64,000 nucleotides of DNA from positions 28,641 through 92,640 of the forward strand of contig NZ_MCBX01000009.1 in NCBI RefSeq assembly GCF_001723685.1, given 5' to 3'. Positions 1 to 9,464 of this stretch are shown one piece after another. The position numbers and the translations under genes are program-made. The notes under the pieces were generated by a model. That model worked only from the letters and a program-made list of their open reading frames with translations, ran no database searches and was not told the origin of the DNA. The stretch comes from Candidatus Marithrix sp. Canyon 246 (lineage in GTDB: Bacteria > Pseudomonadota > Gammaproteobacteria > Beggiatoales > Beggiatoaceae). Numbering within the stretch: the first letter of the stretch is position 1; each line of letters begins with the position of its first letter.

Positions 1-232
1 GATTGAAACCATAGATATTATCTCCATTTGTGGTTTCAATCCGCAATTGTGCCGCTATTTGCAATGTGGTTTTAATACCATAATGTAACAAGCTATTCGC
101 ACCACCAGAATGTCCAATATAAAATTGTAATCTACCAGCACCATTAGCACCTATTAAGACATTAATTTTATTAAGTGATAACTTGGTTTGTTTAATGGAT
201 TTAAAACCTGTTATTTGTATTTATTTTAGCAT
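1..232 (-). pseudogene. Fragment of AAA_21 / RecF-like ATPase
   Basis: Reading the minus strand from an ATG at 230-232 gives MLK, an in-frame stop, then a recognisable ATPase start (ITGFKSIKQTKLSLNKINVL, then IGANGAG). That is the first strand and Walker A region of AAA_21 ATPases. The text jumps directly from GAG to RLQFYIGHSGGANSLLHYG, so the Walker A lysine and the following helix are deleted. The gene runs off the left edge. With an early stop and no P-loop lysine it cannot be a working ATPase. The family is clear; the original role, probably defence or DNA repair, is unknown. Confidence 0.7.
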
Positions 233-244
233 TTTTTATTTAAT

Positions 245-590
245 AAAGACTCCACCCACAAATTATTAATCTGTTCCTGCAAAGCCGCTCTTGTAAATTA
301 TCAATATCTACAATATCCAATGGTTGATCTTGCCATGAGCAGGAGAATACTGTATTCAGTTATAATCACCCACTATTATAACACTTGTTATTTATTCCAG
401 CACCGCGCATTGCTAAGGGTTCTGTTTGCAGGCGAGTAATAAACTTTGTATCTGGCTTTTAAATAAGCCTTGACGATGCTTATAAACTAAGGCTTTTACA
501 CCACCAAAGCCAGTTGTGATATGATTATCTAATTGTTCTTTTAATTCTGAATAATTTATGATAGGATGTTTCATAAATTGTTCAAAAACG
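245..590 (-). pseudogene. Remnant A of the 1100-residue flavoprotein
   Basis: Short blocks match the intact flavoprotein gene at 15842-19144 in the same order and strand. They include its C-terminal end (around 245-345), the segment around the cofactor domain (around 390-440) and an N-terminal block (around 500-580). Large pieces between the blocks are missing and no reading frame survives. Decay has gone further here than in the copies at 6396-8566 and 9793-11832. Confidence 0.75.
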
Positions 591-599
591 GGGTAATAA

Positions 600-867
600 G
601 TGAAATTTGAATGGGATAACCGGAAGGCTGCAAATAATCTGAAAAAACATGGAATTTCAAGAAGCAGTATCGGTTTTTGGCGATCCGTTGGTAATTACCT
701 TTGATGATCCAGATCATTCCACTTATGAAGACAGATCACTAACATTTGGTACTACCAGAACCAGAAAGATGATTATTGTGTCTCATACTGAACGAAATGG
801 TTCAACACGAATTATCAGCGCACGCCTTATGCAAAAACATGAGAGAAATATTTATGAAGAAGGTTAA
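600..867 (+). pseudogene. BrnT-family toxin, frameshifted
   Basis: From a GTG at 600 the sequence encodes KFEWDNRKAANNLKKHGIS, the usual BrnT N-terminus. The frame then shifts near position 655, and the rest of the family (QEAVSVFGDPLVITFDDPDH through SARLMQKHERNIYEEG) continues in the next frame from the ATG at 649. The shift fits loss of a few bases between short repeats around TTTCA. BrnT is an RNase toxin paired with the BrnA antitoxin. A 72-residue product from 649 would lack the first strand and helix, so the toxin is probably inactive. A sequencing error is possible but less likely, because the BrnT at 54302 is broken in the same region. Confidence 0.75.
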
Positions 868-1063
868 AGATAATGACGATATGAGAGCAGAATACAAACG
901 AGAAGATTTAGGCGTTGGTGTTCGTGGAAAATACTATGAAGATTACAATGAGGATCATAATATAGTTCTTCTGACTCCAGAAGTAGCGAAGGCGTTTCCA
1001 TCTGAAGATGGTATCAAATATAACACTACGCATCTTTTATTGTTCTCGCATAGCATTTTGTAA
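854..1063 (+). CDS. Small acidic antitoxin-like protein with replaced C-terminus
   Basis: The ATG at 854 overlaps the end of the BrnT reading frame, which suggests translational coupling. The first ~50 residues (MKKVKDNDDMRAEYKREDLG, then VGVRGKYYEDYNEDHNIVLL) resemble small proteins commonly found next to toxin genes. The last ~17 residues (IKYNTTHLLLFSHSIL) are not native: the DNA from about 1012 is the antisense of a VapC start and antitoxin end, as also seen at 8940-8990. The gene was therefore fused to a neighbouring fragment by a deletion. The family role is tentative. Confidence 0.5.
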   Translation: MKKVKDNDDMRAEYKREDLGVGVRGKYYEDYNEDHNIVLLTPEVAKAFPSEDGIKYNTTHLLLFSHSIL

Positions 1064-1278
1064 TTCCAGACCATCAGTTGATGATGGAATTATACCAAAT
1101 AGAGAATTAACACTAGCTGAGTTGCTTAGCTCGTGGTTATTGATACCAATATTAAAGCGTTTTGCTTTGATTTCTAATTTAACCCAACCTACAGGATATA
1201 TCAAGGTTAGAAGAGTTGTGCGTAACATCACTTAGTTATTATTTTTTCATCAATTCCATCAATAGATAATGTTGCCAT
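1037..1278 (-). pseudogene. Antitoxin remnant interrupted by repeat fragment
   Basis: The minus strand matches the antitoxin at 8952-9176: INNHEL, SVNSLFGIIPSSTDGLELQ and NAMRE at the C-terminus, and MATLSIDGIDE at the N-terminus from an ATG at 1276-1278. The middle is replaced by about 50 bases of a repeat (1181-1230), and the INKLVIQF segment is missing. The partner toxin start lies just downstream around 1012-1032, but nothing more of that toxin remains. Confidence 0.7.
1181..1230. repeat. Right-end fragment of a TIR repeat element
   Basis: CCCAACCTACAGGATATATC followed by GTGCGTAACATCA matches the right part of the 214-bp element at 46603-46816. It sits inside the antitoxin remnant exactly where the paralogue at 8952-9176 has uninterrupted coding sequence. 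It therefore looks like an insertion whose left side was later lost. Confidence 0.65.
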
Positions 1279-1332
1279 ATTTATACTCGCTCTTGGTTTA
1301 AAAAAGACTCAACCCACTATTATAACAACATT

Positions 1333-1488
1333 TATACCTATCGTAATTGGGTAGCTCATGCTAATCCCAAAAAGATGAATTCGGGACATGAGTTGAAAAC
1401 TACTTTTAAGACAGCAGAGCCGCAGACACGCGAATTTAAGCAGTATGTTATAATTATAACTCTTTGCAGCCAAAAAAATGTGAGTTGA
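1333..1488 (+). other. Open fragment of unknown origin
   Basis: One plus-strand frame stays open for about 50 codons (YRNWVAHANPKKMNSGHELK, then TTFKTAEPQTREFKQYV) and ends at TGA 1486-1488. There is no start codon or ribosome binding site. It may be the C-terminal end of a lost gene. I do not recognise the family. The remaining bases between 1280 and 1530 hold nothing else I can identify. Confidence 0.25.
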
Positions 1489-1533
1489 AAAACATTTTTT
1501 AGGCACTATCGATAATTTATTAAAGGAAAATTA

Positions 1534-3021
1534 ATGCACCTATCTAAATCTCTGTATATTAGAGGTAGACAATGTATAAAAGCACTTTGGCTAAAAAAAT
1601 ATAAACAAGATGTTTTAATTCCACCATCAAGTAGTACAGAAGCTATTTTTGATACGGGAAATCTTGTAGGAAATTTGGCTTGTAAGCTCTTTCCTAATGG
1701 TAAAAATGTACCTGATGTTGGTACAACTTTTGAAGAAAAAGCAAAACTTACAAAAGAATGGTTAAGTAAAGGTGCTACAAATATCTATGAAGCTACATTT
1801 GAGTATGATGGCATAATTATTATTGTTGATATACTCCATATAAATAGTGATGGTAATGTAGAAATTTTTGAAGTAAAAAGCTCTACAAGTATTAAAAATA
1901 AAAATGTGTACATTGATGATGTTTCTATTCAATATTATGTACTTGATAATCTTGGTTATAAAATAGATCGTACTTGTATAGTTCATCTTAATAAAGAGTA
2001 TATTAAAGGTGATGAATTAGATATAAATGAACTTTTTTCTATTGTAGATATACAAGATAAAGTCATTAAACTTCAACAAGATATTCCAGAAAAATTAAAT
2101 TATTTTGAGAAGTTTTTAGATGATAAGGACAATGAACCTAATATAGAGATAGGAGTTCATTGTAATATTCCTTATGATTGTGATGGGATTGATTATTGTT
2201 GGAAACATATACCACAAAACTCTATATTTGATATATCAGGACTTCGCAAAAACAAGAAGTTTAAACTTTATAATGATGGTATAATCACTTTTGAACAAAT
2301 AACAGATTATAGTCCATTTTCAGAATCTCAACGGATTCAAATTGAAAGTGAATGCAACAATAAAACGATGATAGATAAAGTAGCTATAAAAAAGTTTATA
2401 GATACTCTAACTTATCCGATCTATTATCTTGATTTTGAGACATTTCAGCAAGCTGTACCACAATGGGAAGGTGTTAAGCCATATGCACAACTACCTTTTC
2501 AATATTCTCTTCATATAGAGTATGAGGATGGAAAATTAGAGCATAAAGAGTTTCTGGCTAAAGAAGGAATTGACCCACGATATGAGATCGCAAAAAGATT
2601 AGTAGAAGATATACCAAGAAATGTAACTGTATTAGCTTATAATATGAGTTTTGAAAAAGCAATAATTGATAAATTAGCTAAAGAATATGAAGAATTTCGT
2701 GATGATCTATGCATGATACATAATAATATTAAAGATCTGATGATACCTTTTAAATCCAAATATTATTATACTCCAGCCATGAAAGGAAGTTATTCTATTA
2801 AGTATGTACTACAAGCATTAGTACCTGAAATTACAAAGTCTTATAAAGATCTTGATTGTGTACAAAACGGTAAGGAAGCTATGCAAATTTATGCAAAACT
2901 TAGTGATATTGAGAATAAAGAAAAAGTAGTACAACATAGGGATGCACTACTTGAATATTGCAAACTTGATACTTTAGCAATGGTGAAAATTTTAAAGAAA
3001 TTAAAGGAAACAATTAATTGA
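1534..3021 (+). CDS. DUF2779 protein: Cas4-like nuclease plus RNase H-like exonuclease
   Basis: This 495-residue protein has two parts. The N-terminal half has a PD-(D/E)XK core (VDILHINSDGNVEIFEVKSS) and four cysteines placed as in Cas4/AddB iron-sulfur nucleases: C14 in RGRQCIKALW, then C210, C216 and C222 in HCNIPYDCDGIDYCW. The C-terminal half has a DEDD-type exonuclease start (YYLDFETF, near residue 297) and a closing CKLDTLAMVKIL motif. AAAGGAAAATTAATG gives a good ribosome binding site. Family members are often seen with defence genes. The substrate is unknown, and a role in DNA processing or phage defence is inference. Confidence 0.8.
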   Translation: MHLSKSLYIRGRQCIKALWLKKYKQDVLIPPSSSTEAIFDTGNLVGNLACKLFPNGKNVPDVGTTFEEKAKLTKEWLSKGATNIYEATFEYDGIIIIVDILHINSDGNVEIFEVKSSTSIKNKNVYIDDVSIQYYVLDNLGYKIDRTCIVHLNKEYIKGDELDINELFSIVDIQDKVIKLQQDIPEKLNYFEKFLDDKDNEPNIEIGVHCNIPYDCDGIDYCWKHIPQNSIFDISGLRKNKKFKLYNDGIITFEQITDYSPFSESQRIQIESECNNKTMIDKVAIKKFIDTLTYPIYYLDFETFQQAVPQWEGVKPYAQLPFQYSLHIEYEDGKLEHKEFLAKEGIDPRYEIAKRLVEDIPRNVTVLAYNMSFEKAIIDKLAKEYEEFRDDLCMIHNNIKDLMIPFKSKYYYTPAMKGSYSIKYVLQALVPEITKSYKDLDCVQNGKEAMQIYAKLSDIENKEKVVQHRDALLEYCKLDTLAMVKILKKLKETIN

Positions 3022-3102
3022 AAATTTTAAATGGGTTTAGTACAGCAGCGTTGACTGCGTATCGCTGACATTCTACCCATTCTATGCTTGCTATAGTAAT
3101 TA

Positions 3103-4392
3103 TCACTTGTTTTTTAGATGTTCTCTTAATTCTGGAAACAATGTTGAGAACAACACATCATATTTTTTTTCTTGTTTGTAGGCTGGATCATTATTCTTAA
3201 TTCTATCCTTATATCGATCTACTTTCTGTCTAAATTTATCTGTTTTATCCGAATTAAGAATTTCTTCTTTTAGTTTATAAACAGCCAATCCCCATAAAAA
3301 AACTCTTGTAAATTGTTTTCTGTATTCCAATATATTATGAGCTAAAGAAATAAAACTTTTAAATTCATAACCAATCATTTTTCTAAATTTTACCGAGTAA
3401 AGCGCGTTTAAAATGTGTTCTAAAGGTTCATTAAAATGGTCAAGATAAATTTCATTATTTGAAAACTTCTTACAAAACTCACTATCAAGCAATGATCTTT
3501 TTTCCCAGCCACAGTCGGTACGAGTTAACCAATATTGTTCAAAGTCTTTTACAAGAAGCTCTTTTCTTATTTTTTCCTCTTCTTGATCCAAATCAAAATA
3601 ATAAACTTTGAATGTTTCATAGTCAAAACAAAGATCATCAAATGTTACTAATTGATCATTCCATTTGTATTGAATTTTTCCATTGTTAATATATGGAAAT
3701 TTATAATAACAACGAAAAATAAGTTCACCCCGTTGTTCTGATTCCGCTGTTGTTTTATCGTCAATAACAAAAGCATTGCATTTATTTGCATAATATATAT
3801 CTTTCTCTGTAAAACGATGAATCTCAAATTGATCGAAAACCCATAAGATAAAAATACCTTCTTTACGATAAAAAGATTCCCTATCGACGATTACATTAAG
3901 ATATGTCGTAGATAGTTGTATTTCAAAAACTAATTTTTTATCACCAAAAATTGACGAAACATCTGGTCTTTTCCACTCCTTTTGAATACCAGTGGATTTA
4001 ATAGTTTTTTCTTGCCTTACTGAACTAAATCGACTATCAGAAATGAGAGAATTATAGATATAATCTTTTAGTTCTTTATGCCTCTCGCTTTCCTTAACGC
4101 CATTGTATTTCATTCGATTTATTTCTTCTTGGTTGTATTTGCCCTTAGTTTTTATAGGGCAGTCGCCTCTTTCGTGACGGTGTTTGAAAAAAAACTCTCC
4201 ATTTCGAGTCCCGGCGATATAAACTGGCTGATAGCATAAACTGCAAACAATATAATCTTCATTGTTTTTGTCACATTCTGTCAATTTTCTTCTCAGTTCA
4301 AAAATCTTATCTTCAGGCTGTGCAAAAATATCATTTGCATTGAGTTCATTGCCATATTTGAGATTTAAAAGCTCTTGAATTTGTCTTTTCAT
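3103..4392 (-). CDS. CoiA-like / DUF6035 zinc-finger nuclease-like protein
   Basis: This 429-residue protein starts with a helical segment. A zinc-binding region follows (CSLCYQPVYIAG, then HRHERGDCPI), and then a restriction-like core with RPDV and the FEIQLS signature around residues 150-175. That layout is known from CoiA and DUF6035 proteins, which are linked to competence or defence. The last ~200 residues are helical and charged. The gene is convergent with the DUF2779 gene and divergent from ptuA. The nuclease call rests on the RPDV...EIQ pattern only; the substrate is unknown. Confidence 0.65.
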   Translation of the reverse strand: MKRQIQELLNLKYGNELNANDIFAQPEDKIFELRRKLTECDKNNEDYIVCSLCYQPVYIAGTRNGEFFFKHRHERGDCPIKTKGKYNQEEINRMKYNGVKESERHKELKDYIYNSLISDSRFSSVRQEKTIKSTGIQKEWKRPDVSSIFGDKKLVFEIQLSTTYLNVIVDRESFYRKEGIFILWVFDQFEIHRFTEKDIYYANKCNAFVIDDKTTAESEQRGELIFRCYYKFPYINNGKIQYKWNDQLVTFDDLCFDYETFKVYYFDLDQEEEKIRKELLVKDFEQYWLTRTDCGWEKRSLLDSEFCKKFSNNEIYLDHFNEPLEHILNALYSVKFRKMIGYEFKSFISLAHNILEYRKQFTRVFLWGLAVYKLKEEILNSDKTDKFRQKVDRYKDRIKNNDPAYKQEKKYDVLFSTLFPELREHLKNK

Positions 4393-4516
4393 ATCAATTC
4401 CAATATCTTTTGAGTTAAAAATATATTATATTAATAATATTAATATATCAATGCCACTTATTCCAGCGAACTAATTTGTTAGATAAAAAAATACGAGGCA
4501 ACCATAAATAATTAAG

Positions 4517-5569
4517 ATGAACAATCGACTTCAAACCCACACACCAAAACAGGCTTATTTGAAATCTTTAACCATTGAAAATGTCAAATGTTTTAAAGGA
4601 GAGCAAACCTTAGATTTATCTGATGGTAATGGTTTGCCGGCACAATGGACTGTGATTTTGGGAGATAATAACACTGGTAAAACTACGCTTTTAAGGTGTT
4701 TAGCTAAACAATATCATGCTAGCATCTATGGCTATGGAACTTCCAGAAGAATGGGAGAAAGTTCATTCTTAGAATCAAATCATGAAGAAGATACCGCAAG
4801 TCTATTTTCTGATGAAGTGACTTTAATTAACGCTGAGGAATGGTTGTTACAAACAGATTACGCGGCTAAAAATGGAGCCAAACGTGCTGAATCAAGGTTA
4901 GCCAAAATCAAACAAGTTTTAACCAGTGGTATTTTACCAGATGTCAGCAATTTCCGTTTTACCACCACTGAAAATTTAAACAGTTTTGTAGAAGTTCAAA
5001 CTGATTACGGTTGGATTCGTTTTTCAGAACTTGGGTATGGCTATCAAACAACTATTGCTTGGGTGGTGGATTTGGCTAAACGACTTTTTGATCGTTATCC
5101 AAACAGTCAAAATCCCTTAGCCGAAGCAGCTATTGTATTGGTTAATGAAATTGACTTGCACTTGCACCCTGCATGGCAAAGAAAAATCATCCAATTTTTG
5201 ACTCTTCAATTTCCTAACACCCAATTTATCGTTACTTCACATAGCCCTTTAGTTGTACAATCAGCCAACCAGATTAATTTAATTTTGTTGGAGAAAAAAG
5301 GCGATCATGTCAAAATATTACGATCACAATTCACAACTTACCAAGGTTGGAGCGTTGAGGAAATTTTAGATGAATTAATGGGTTTAGGCGAAAAAACGCA
5401 GTCAGAAAATTATTTAACGTTGATAAAACAATTTGATAAAGCCTTAGATAAAGAAGATTATGCTAATGCAAAAATTGCTTATGATAAATTAGATAAGATT
5501 CTGCATCCAGAAAGTAATCAACGAAAATTACTGCGTCTTCAAATGTCATCTTTAATGCCAAAAACATGA
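4517..5569 (+). CDS. ptuA: Septu-like AAA ATPase PtuA
   Basis: This 350-residue ABC/SMC-like ATPase has Walker A GDNNTGKT at residues 49-56, Walker B IVLVNEIDLHLHP from about residue 206, and the D-loop/switch His segment FIVTSHSPLVV. The core closes at about 270; the C-terminal ~80 residues are a helical tail with charged repeats. The HNH gene that follows overlaps it by ATGA, the usual order of the Septu anti-phage system, in which the ATPase controls an HNH nuclease. A decayed second copy lies at 15113-15690. Compared with that copy, this one is complete. Confidence 0.8.
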   Translation: MNNRLQTHTPKQAYLKSLTIENVKCFKGEQTLDLSDGNGLPAQWTVILGDNNTGKTTLLRCLAKQYHASIYGYGTSRRMGESSFLESNHEEDTASLFSDEVTLINAEEWLLQTDYAAKNGAKRAESRLAKIKQVLTSGILPDVSNFRFTTTENLNSFVEVQTDYGWIRFSELGYGYQTTIAWVVDLAKRLFDRYPNSQNPLAEAAIVLVNEIDLHLHPAWQRKIIQFLTLQFPNTQFIVTSHSPLVVQSANQINLILLEKKGDHVKILRSQFTTYQGWSVEEILDELMGLGEKTQSENYLTLIKQFDKALDKEDYANAKIAYDKLDKILHPESNQRKLLRLQMSSLMPKT

Positions 5570-6301
5570 TTAGATTACCAGCTACGCCAAAACCTACCGA
5601 ATTAACACCAGATGTAACACAAGAACTGACAGCACTTTATAAAAAAAATGGCACTGCGGTTTGGAAAAAACCTTACATTAAAAAAGCATTATTGGAAATG
5701 TCTTCCCTATTGTGAATGTAAGCTTACGGAAACAAGTAATTATTTAGAAATAGAACATTTTCATCCGAAAAGTTACTATCCCGATAAAGTTATCGTCTGG
5801 GATAACTTATTGCCGGCTTGTAAAAGATGTAATGTCAATAAAGCTAATCATGACACCAAAAAAGAACCTATAGTTCATCCGATCAAAGATAATCCTAAAT
5901 CACATTTAATTTTAAGAGCTTATAGATTTTATAATAAAACTGACTTAGGACAGATGACGATTGAGGTTATTGGTTTAAATAATAGGGAACGTTTAGTCAA
6001 AAAACGCTTTGAAATTGGAGTGGAACTAATTGAACAACTAGAAATTTTATTAGAACTCACCACTGAATATGACAATGGTAACAGTTCATCAACCAGAAGA
6101 AGAAATAGAATTATTGAAACCTTAAAAAATTTAATGAGAGAAGGTACGCGCCAATATGAATTTAGTGCGACGGCGGCAACGGTGATTTTGCATGAAGAAA
6201 GTCATGCCAAAATTAAACAACTGTTTATCAAAAATAAGTTATGGGATGATGAGTTGATTGATTTAGAAACAGAAGTTAAATTTGGTGCTATTAATGAATA
6301 A
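5566..6301 (+). pseudogene. ptuB: Septu-like HNH nuclease PtuB, frameshifted
   Basis: From ATG 5566, overlapping the ptuA stop, the frame reads MIRLPATPKPTELTPDVTQE through WKKPYIKKALLEMSSLL and hits TGA at 5713-5715. The HNH part continues in the +1 frame with PYCECKLTETSNYLEIEHFH, CKRCNVNKANHD and a helical C-terminus. Both halves match the family, so the gene carries a frameshift near 5701-5710, next to TCTTCCC. The cysteine and EHFHP residues of the HNH/zinc fold are intact. A methionine at 5648 opens the second frame but lies in unrelated codons. Options are inactivation, a recoding site or a sequence error. Confidence 0.75.
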
Positions 6302-6395
6302 AATATTGATTATATTAAATTATTTTATGCTGTGATTGTACAAAAAAAATTAAATCAAGCAATAGAATTAATATTAGATACTCTCTTGCTTCAAT

Positions 6396-8566
6396 AAATA
6401 TTCCACCCACAGATTATTAATCTGCTCCTGCAAACGATTCTGACTAAGCCGCTCCTGCAAATTATCAATATCCACAATATCCAATGGTTGATCTTGCCAT
6501 GAATACATTGCATTGGACCATGTATTGATGCTGTAAATTTCGGTGAATATTGTTTTAATATGCCTTTCCTAGCATCTTGTTAATCTCCCACTATTATAAC
6601 ACTTGTTACTTCTAGTAGTTCTCCAGTAGCACTATAATCTTGTGGGCGATTTTTCTTAATCGGTTCACCTTCAGCAGTAATCCATACTATAGCGTCTGTT
6701 GCCGCTTCTAATTCTGATTGACGATAAATTTCATTTTGGTGTTGGAAGTTGCCAACATATAGGACTTTATTTCCTGCCTTTTTTAATGCAGGTGCCACAG
6801 TACGAATATCTGCCGCTGCTAAATTATTGCCAATTATCATAATGGTTTCGCCACCATTAGGAATATTAGTTTTTGTTCCAGTTGGTCCCATTAATGAAAT
6901 AGGGTCTCCGGGGCGGAAAATACTACACAGACGTGAACTTGCTCCTTGTTGCATTACCATTAATGATATAGTACCTTTTTCTCGATCAATTCCAGCACAG
7001 CGCATCGCTAACGGTTCTGTTTGCAAGCGAGTATTTTCTATTATTGGTGCATAGGTTTCAAAGTTTTGGAGGCGGAAAAATTGTCCGGGTTTATATTGTT
7101 GTGCCGCTAATGGGGCGTGAATTGTTAGTTCGATTATATTATCGCCATGACGCTGCACTTGTTCGATTTTAGTTTCTAAGTCGTCAAACCTGACAGGTTT
7201 TAAAAACCTGTCAGGTTTAATATGTTCAAGTGATTTCATAATATGTGGATAAGTGCGTTTAGCTGAAGCTACTGCTTTTACCACATTACCATGAAATGCT
7301 GGATGAGTATCACCAATAAATGTGACGCGAGCTTGTGAGGTAAATGGACCAAATTGTTTGTCTTTACAATGAGCAATATTTGAAACCGCTTCTAATTTAC
7401 CATCTATATTTTCATAAGGCTGATATTGAAATAAGCCTTCGCGTTCAAATGAACCACGATGTTCAAATTCATAAGCAACATTAGGCTTAGCACCAGTGGC
7501 TACAAAAATCGCCTTTGCCGCTAATACAATTTCTTCATCACCACGCTGACAAACTAAGGCTTTTACATGTCCATATTTATCTAATTCGACCTTTTTAGGT
7601 TCAACAGCCTCAGCGTAAAAAATACCTTCTTCTAATGCTTTTGCGACTTCTTCATGATTACTTTTATAAGCAGGTGATTCTTGTAAACTGCGTCTATAAG
7701 CAACTGTTACTCCACCCCATTTATGTATTAAACCTTGTATATCATCTGTGCTTTCTAATTGTTTTGCATGACTTAAAAATTCATCTAATATTTCAAGTGA
7801 AGCCGCATCTAAATGTTGACGAACTTTGCTACCTAATTTCTCATAACGAGCTTTAATTTTTTTAATTTGTACTAAATAATAAGCCTGAACCTCAGTCGCA
7901 GTATCAATTCCAGTCAAGCCAACCGCAATCGCAACATGGTCAAAGCCTAATGACCATGCTTTTTATACAGTTATAGTGCCACCAAACCGCACACCACCAT
8001 AAACTTGAAAATAAGGGCGACGTAATAAAGTTAAATAAATTAAACTTAAAAAATTTTTATCCCAACGTACTGTAATGCCATATTCAGCAACACCACCAAA
8101 GCCAGTTGTGATACGATTGTCTAATTCTGCTTTTAATTCAGAATAATTTCTGATAGGATGTTTAAGAAATTGATCTGGTAAGGGTTCAATTTTCATGCAA
8201 TCATTACAAATGCGATGTCCAGTTACTGGGCACATAGGATTATCTAACATCACCATAGCCAAAGCGGCAATGGTATTACCATCGCGTTTTAGTAGCTGCA
8301 TTTCAGATATTTTTTCTTCTAATGGGCAGCCTGTAAGAGTATTACCCAAAGGATCAGTTTTGAACCCTAAATCATATCGAGCTTTTTTTACTGGAAAACC
8401 TTTAGAACAGAAATCACCATTACAATAATTAATTTCATTTTGTACTTGCAGTAATGACATGCGCTGATCTGTTAATTTAAAATCTTGACGTTGGCGACGA
8501 TGCTTTACTTTTGTAGTACTTAACCATTTTTTAAATTTAAAAACCGTTGATTGATACTAACCAGAA
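6396..8566 (-). pseudogene. Copy B of the flavoprotein, broken by deletions
   Basis: This minus-strand copy of the 15842-19144 gene is nearly identical where aligned. A 445-codon open stretch (6580-7917) covers the second dinucleotide-binding part and most of the reductase part. A 165-codon stretch (7963-8460) covers the iron-sulfur region. Missing are part of the C-terminal [2Fe-2S] region, the first FAD loop segment, one cysteine stretch (INYC joins directly to NGDFC) and most of the N-terminal domain. Breakpoints are deletions rather than scattered stops, so decay looks recent. Confidence 0.85.
7186..7218. repeat. Palindromic insert AAACCTGACAGGTTT / AAACCTGTCAGGTTT
   Basis: Two 15-base arms, 7186-7200 and 7204-7218, are perfect reverse complements with a 3-base spacer. 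The element lies inside the flavoprotein coding copy and adds KPVRFL-type codons without breaking frame. The same element is at 16784-16816 in the intact gene. Copy C has only one arm, at 10735-10749. Confidence 0.85.
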
Positions 8567-8578
8567 CCATTAGCATAT

Positions 8579-8948
8579 TTAACTATTCTCCTTCCAAGGA
8601 TTTTCTACTTCTATACCTAATTTATTAAAGTCATTTACATTTCTTGTTAGTACGGGATAATTGGACTTTTTAGAAATAGCAGCAATGAGTAAATCAGGCA
8701 TTTTCTTTTTAACTCCTTGCTTTCTCCATGAAATAATTTGTTCCCAGTGTTCCATATTGATTGGTAACATTTCAAGAGAAGCAAAATATTCTCTGATTGC
8801 CTTTTCTTCTGTTGGAGTAATTTCCTGCCATCCTAACACTTCAGCAAAAACTACTGGTGTTAATACTGGTACCAGCTTTCCTTGGGCAATTTCATTTTTT
8901 AAGTTAATGAGTTCTGATCTGCCTTCTATCAAATATAACACTACGCAT
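8579..8948 (-). pseudogene. VapC-like PIN toxin with N-terminal deletion
   Basis: The body is a PIN-domain toxin: YLIEGRSELINLKNEI, TPVVFAEVLGW, MPDLLIAAISKKSNYPVLTR and NVNDFNKLGIEV. The expected start is ATG 8946-8948 (MRSVIFD), which gives the first catalytic aspartate, but that frame does not connect to YLIEG. A deletion between copies of ATATTTGATA explains the junction. A longer open frame from 8989 runs through the antitoxin gene end and lacks the first Asp. The toxin is therefore probably dead, while the antitoxin upstream is intact. Confidence 0.7.
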
Positions 8949-8951
8949 CTT

Positions 8952-9176
8952 TTATTCTTCTCGCATAGCATTTTGTAATTCCAGACCATCAGTTGATGAT
9001 GGAATTAGACCAAATAGAGAATTAATACTAGGTGAGTTAGTTAGCTCATGGTTATTGATACCAATATTAATGAACTGTATCACTAATTTATTAATATCAA
9101 TATTAAAGCGTTTTGCTTTGACTTCTAATTTAGTTATTATTTTTTCATCAATTCCATCAATAGATAAAGTTGCCAT
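8952..9176 (-). CDS. VapB-like antitoxin
   Basis: This 74-residue protein begins MATLSIDGIDEKIITKLEVK and continues with a helix-rich segment (FINIGINNHELTN) and a tail SSTDGLELQNAMREE. The position directly upstream of a PIN gene on the same strand, with the toxin start overlapping the antitoxin end, marks it as the antitoxin. The DNA-binding fold is not obvious from sequence alone; a ribbon-helix-helix start is plausible. A damaged paralogue lies at 1037-1278. Confidence 0.6.
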   Translation of the reverse strand: MATLSIDGIDEKIITKLEVKAKRFNIDINKLVIQFINIGINNHELTNSPSINSLFGLIPSSTDGLELQNAMREE

Positions 9177-9183
9177 ATTTATA

Positions 9184-9402
9184 CTCGCTCTTGGTTTAAT
9201 AAAGACTCAACCCACAATCTCCAATGCTTGATCATGCCATGATCAGCAAAATACTGTATTCAGTTATAATCACCTACTATTATAACACTTGTTACTTTTT
9301 GTAAAGCAATTGTTGAGTTGATTAGTACATATAATAGTTCGTAAGTGGCAGTCTTGTGGGCGATTTGTAGTAATCCACACAATAGCATCAGTTGCCGCTA
9401 AT
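9184..9402 (-). pseudogene. Remnant E of the flavoprotein
   Basis: Short blocks match the C-terminal part of the flavoprotein gene: the end near AAAGACTCAACCCACAA, the CCAATG...GATCATGCCATGA stretch and the ACTATTATAACACTTGTTAC stretch. They follow the same order and strand, with heavy deletions. No open frame remains. Confidence 0.65.
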
Positions 9403-9464
9403 AAAATACGGTTACTAACCAAAGAAGTATTTATTGAATTATTAAATAGAGTTTCAGGTAAAAA

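Noticed and set aside
1..41. CRISPR-like GATTGAAACC ... GGTTTCAATC
   Set aside because: Only one pair, in inverted and not direct orientation, and it lies in codons of the ATPase fragment. There are no spacers and no cas genes.
5648..5700. Start of a 217-residue HNH protein at ATG 5648
   Set aside because: The first ~17 codons are the PtuB N-terminus read in the wrong frame. The real start is ATG 5566, followed by a frameshift.
6749..7054. A 101-codon plus-strand frame conserved at 6749, 10298 and 16347
   Set aside because: It is the antisense of the flavoprotein gene and is conserved only because that gene is present in three copies.
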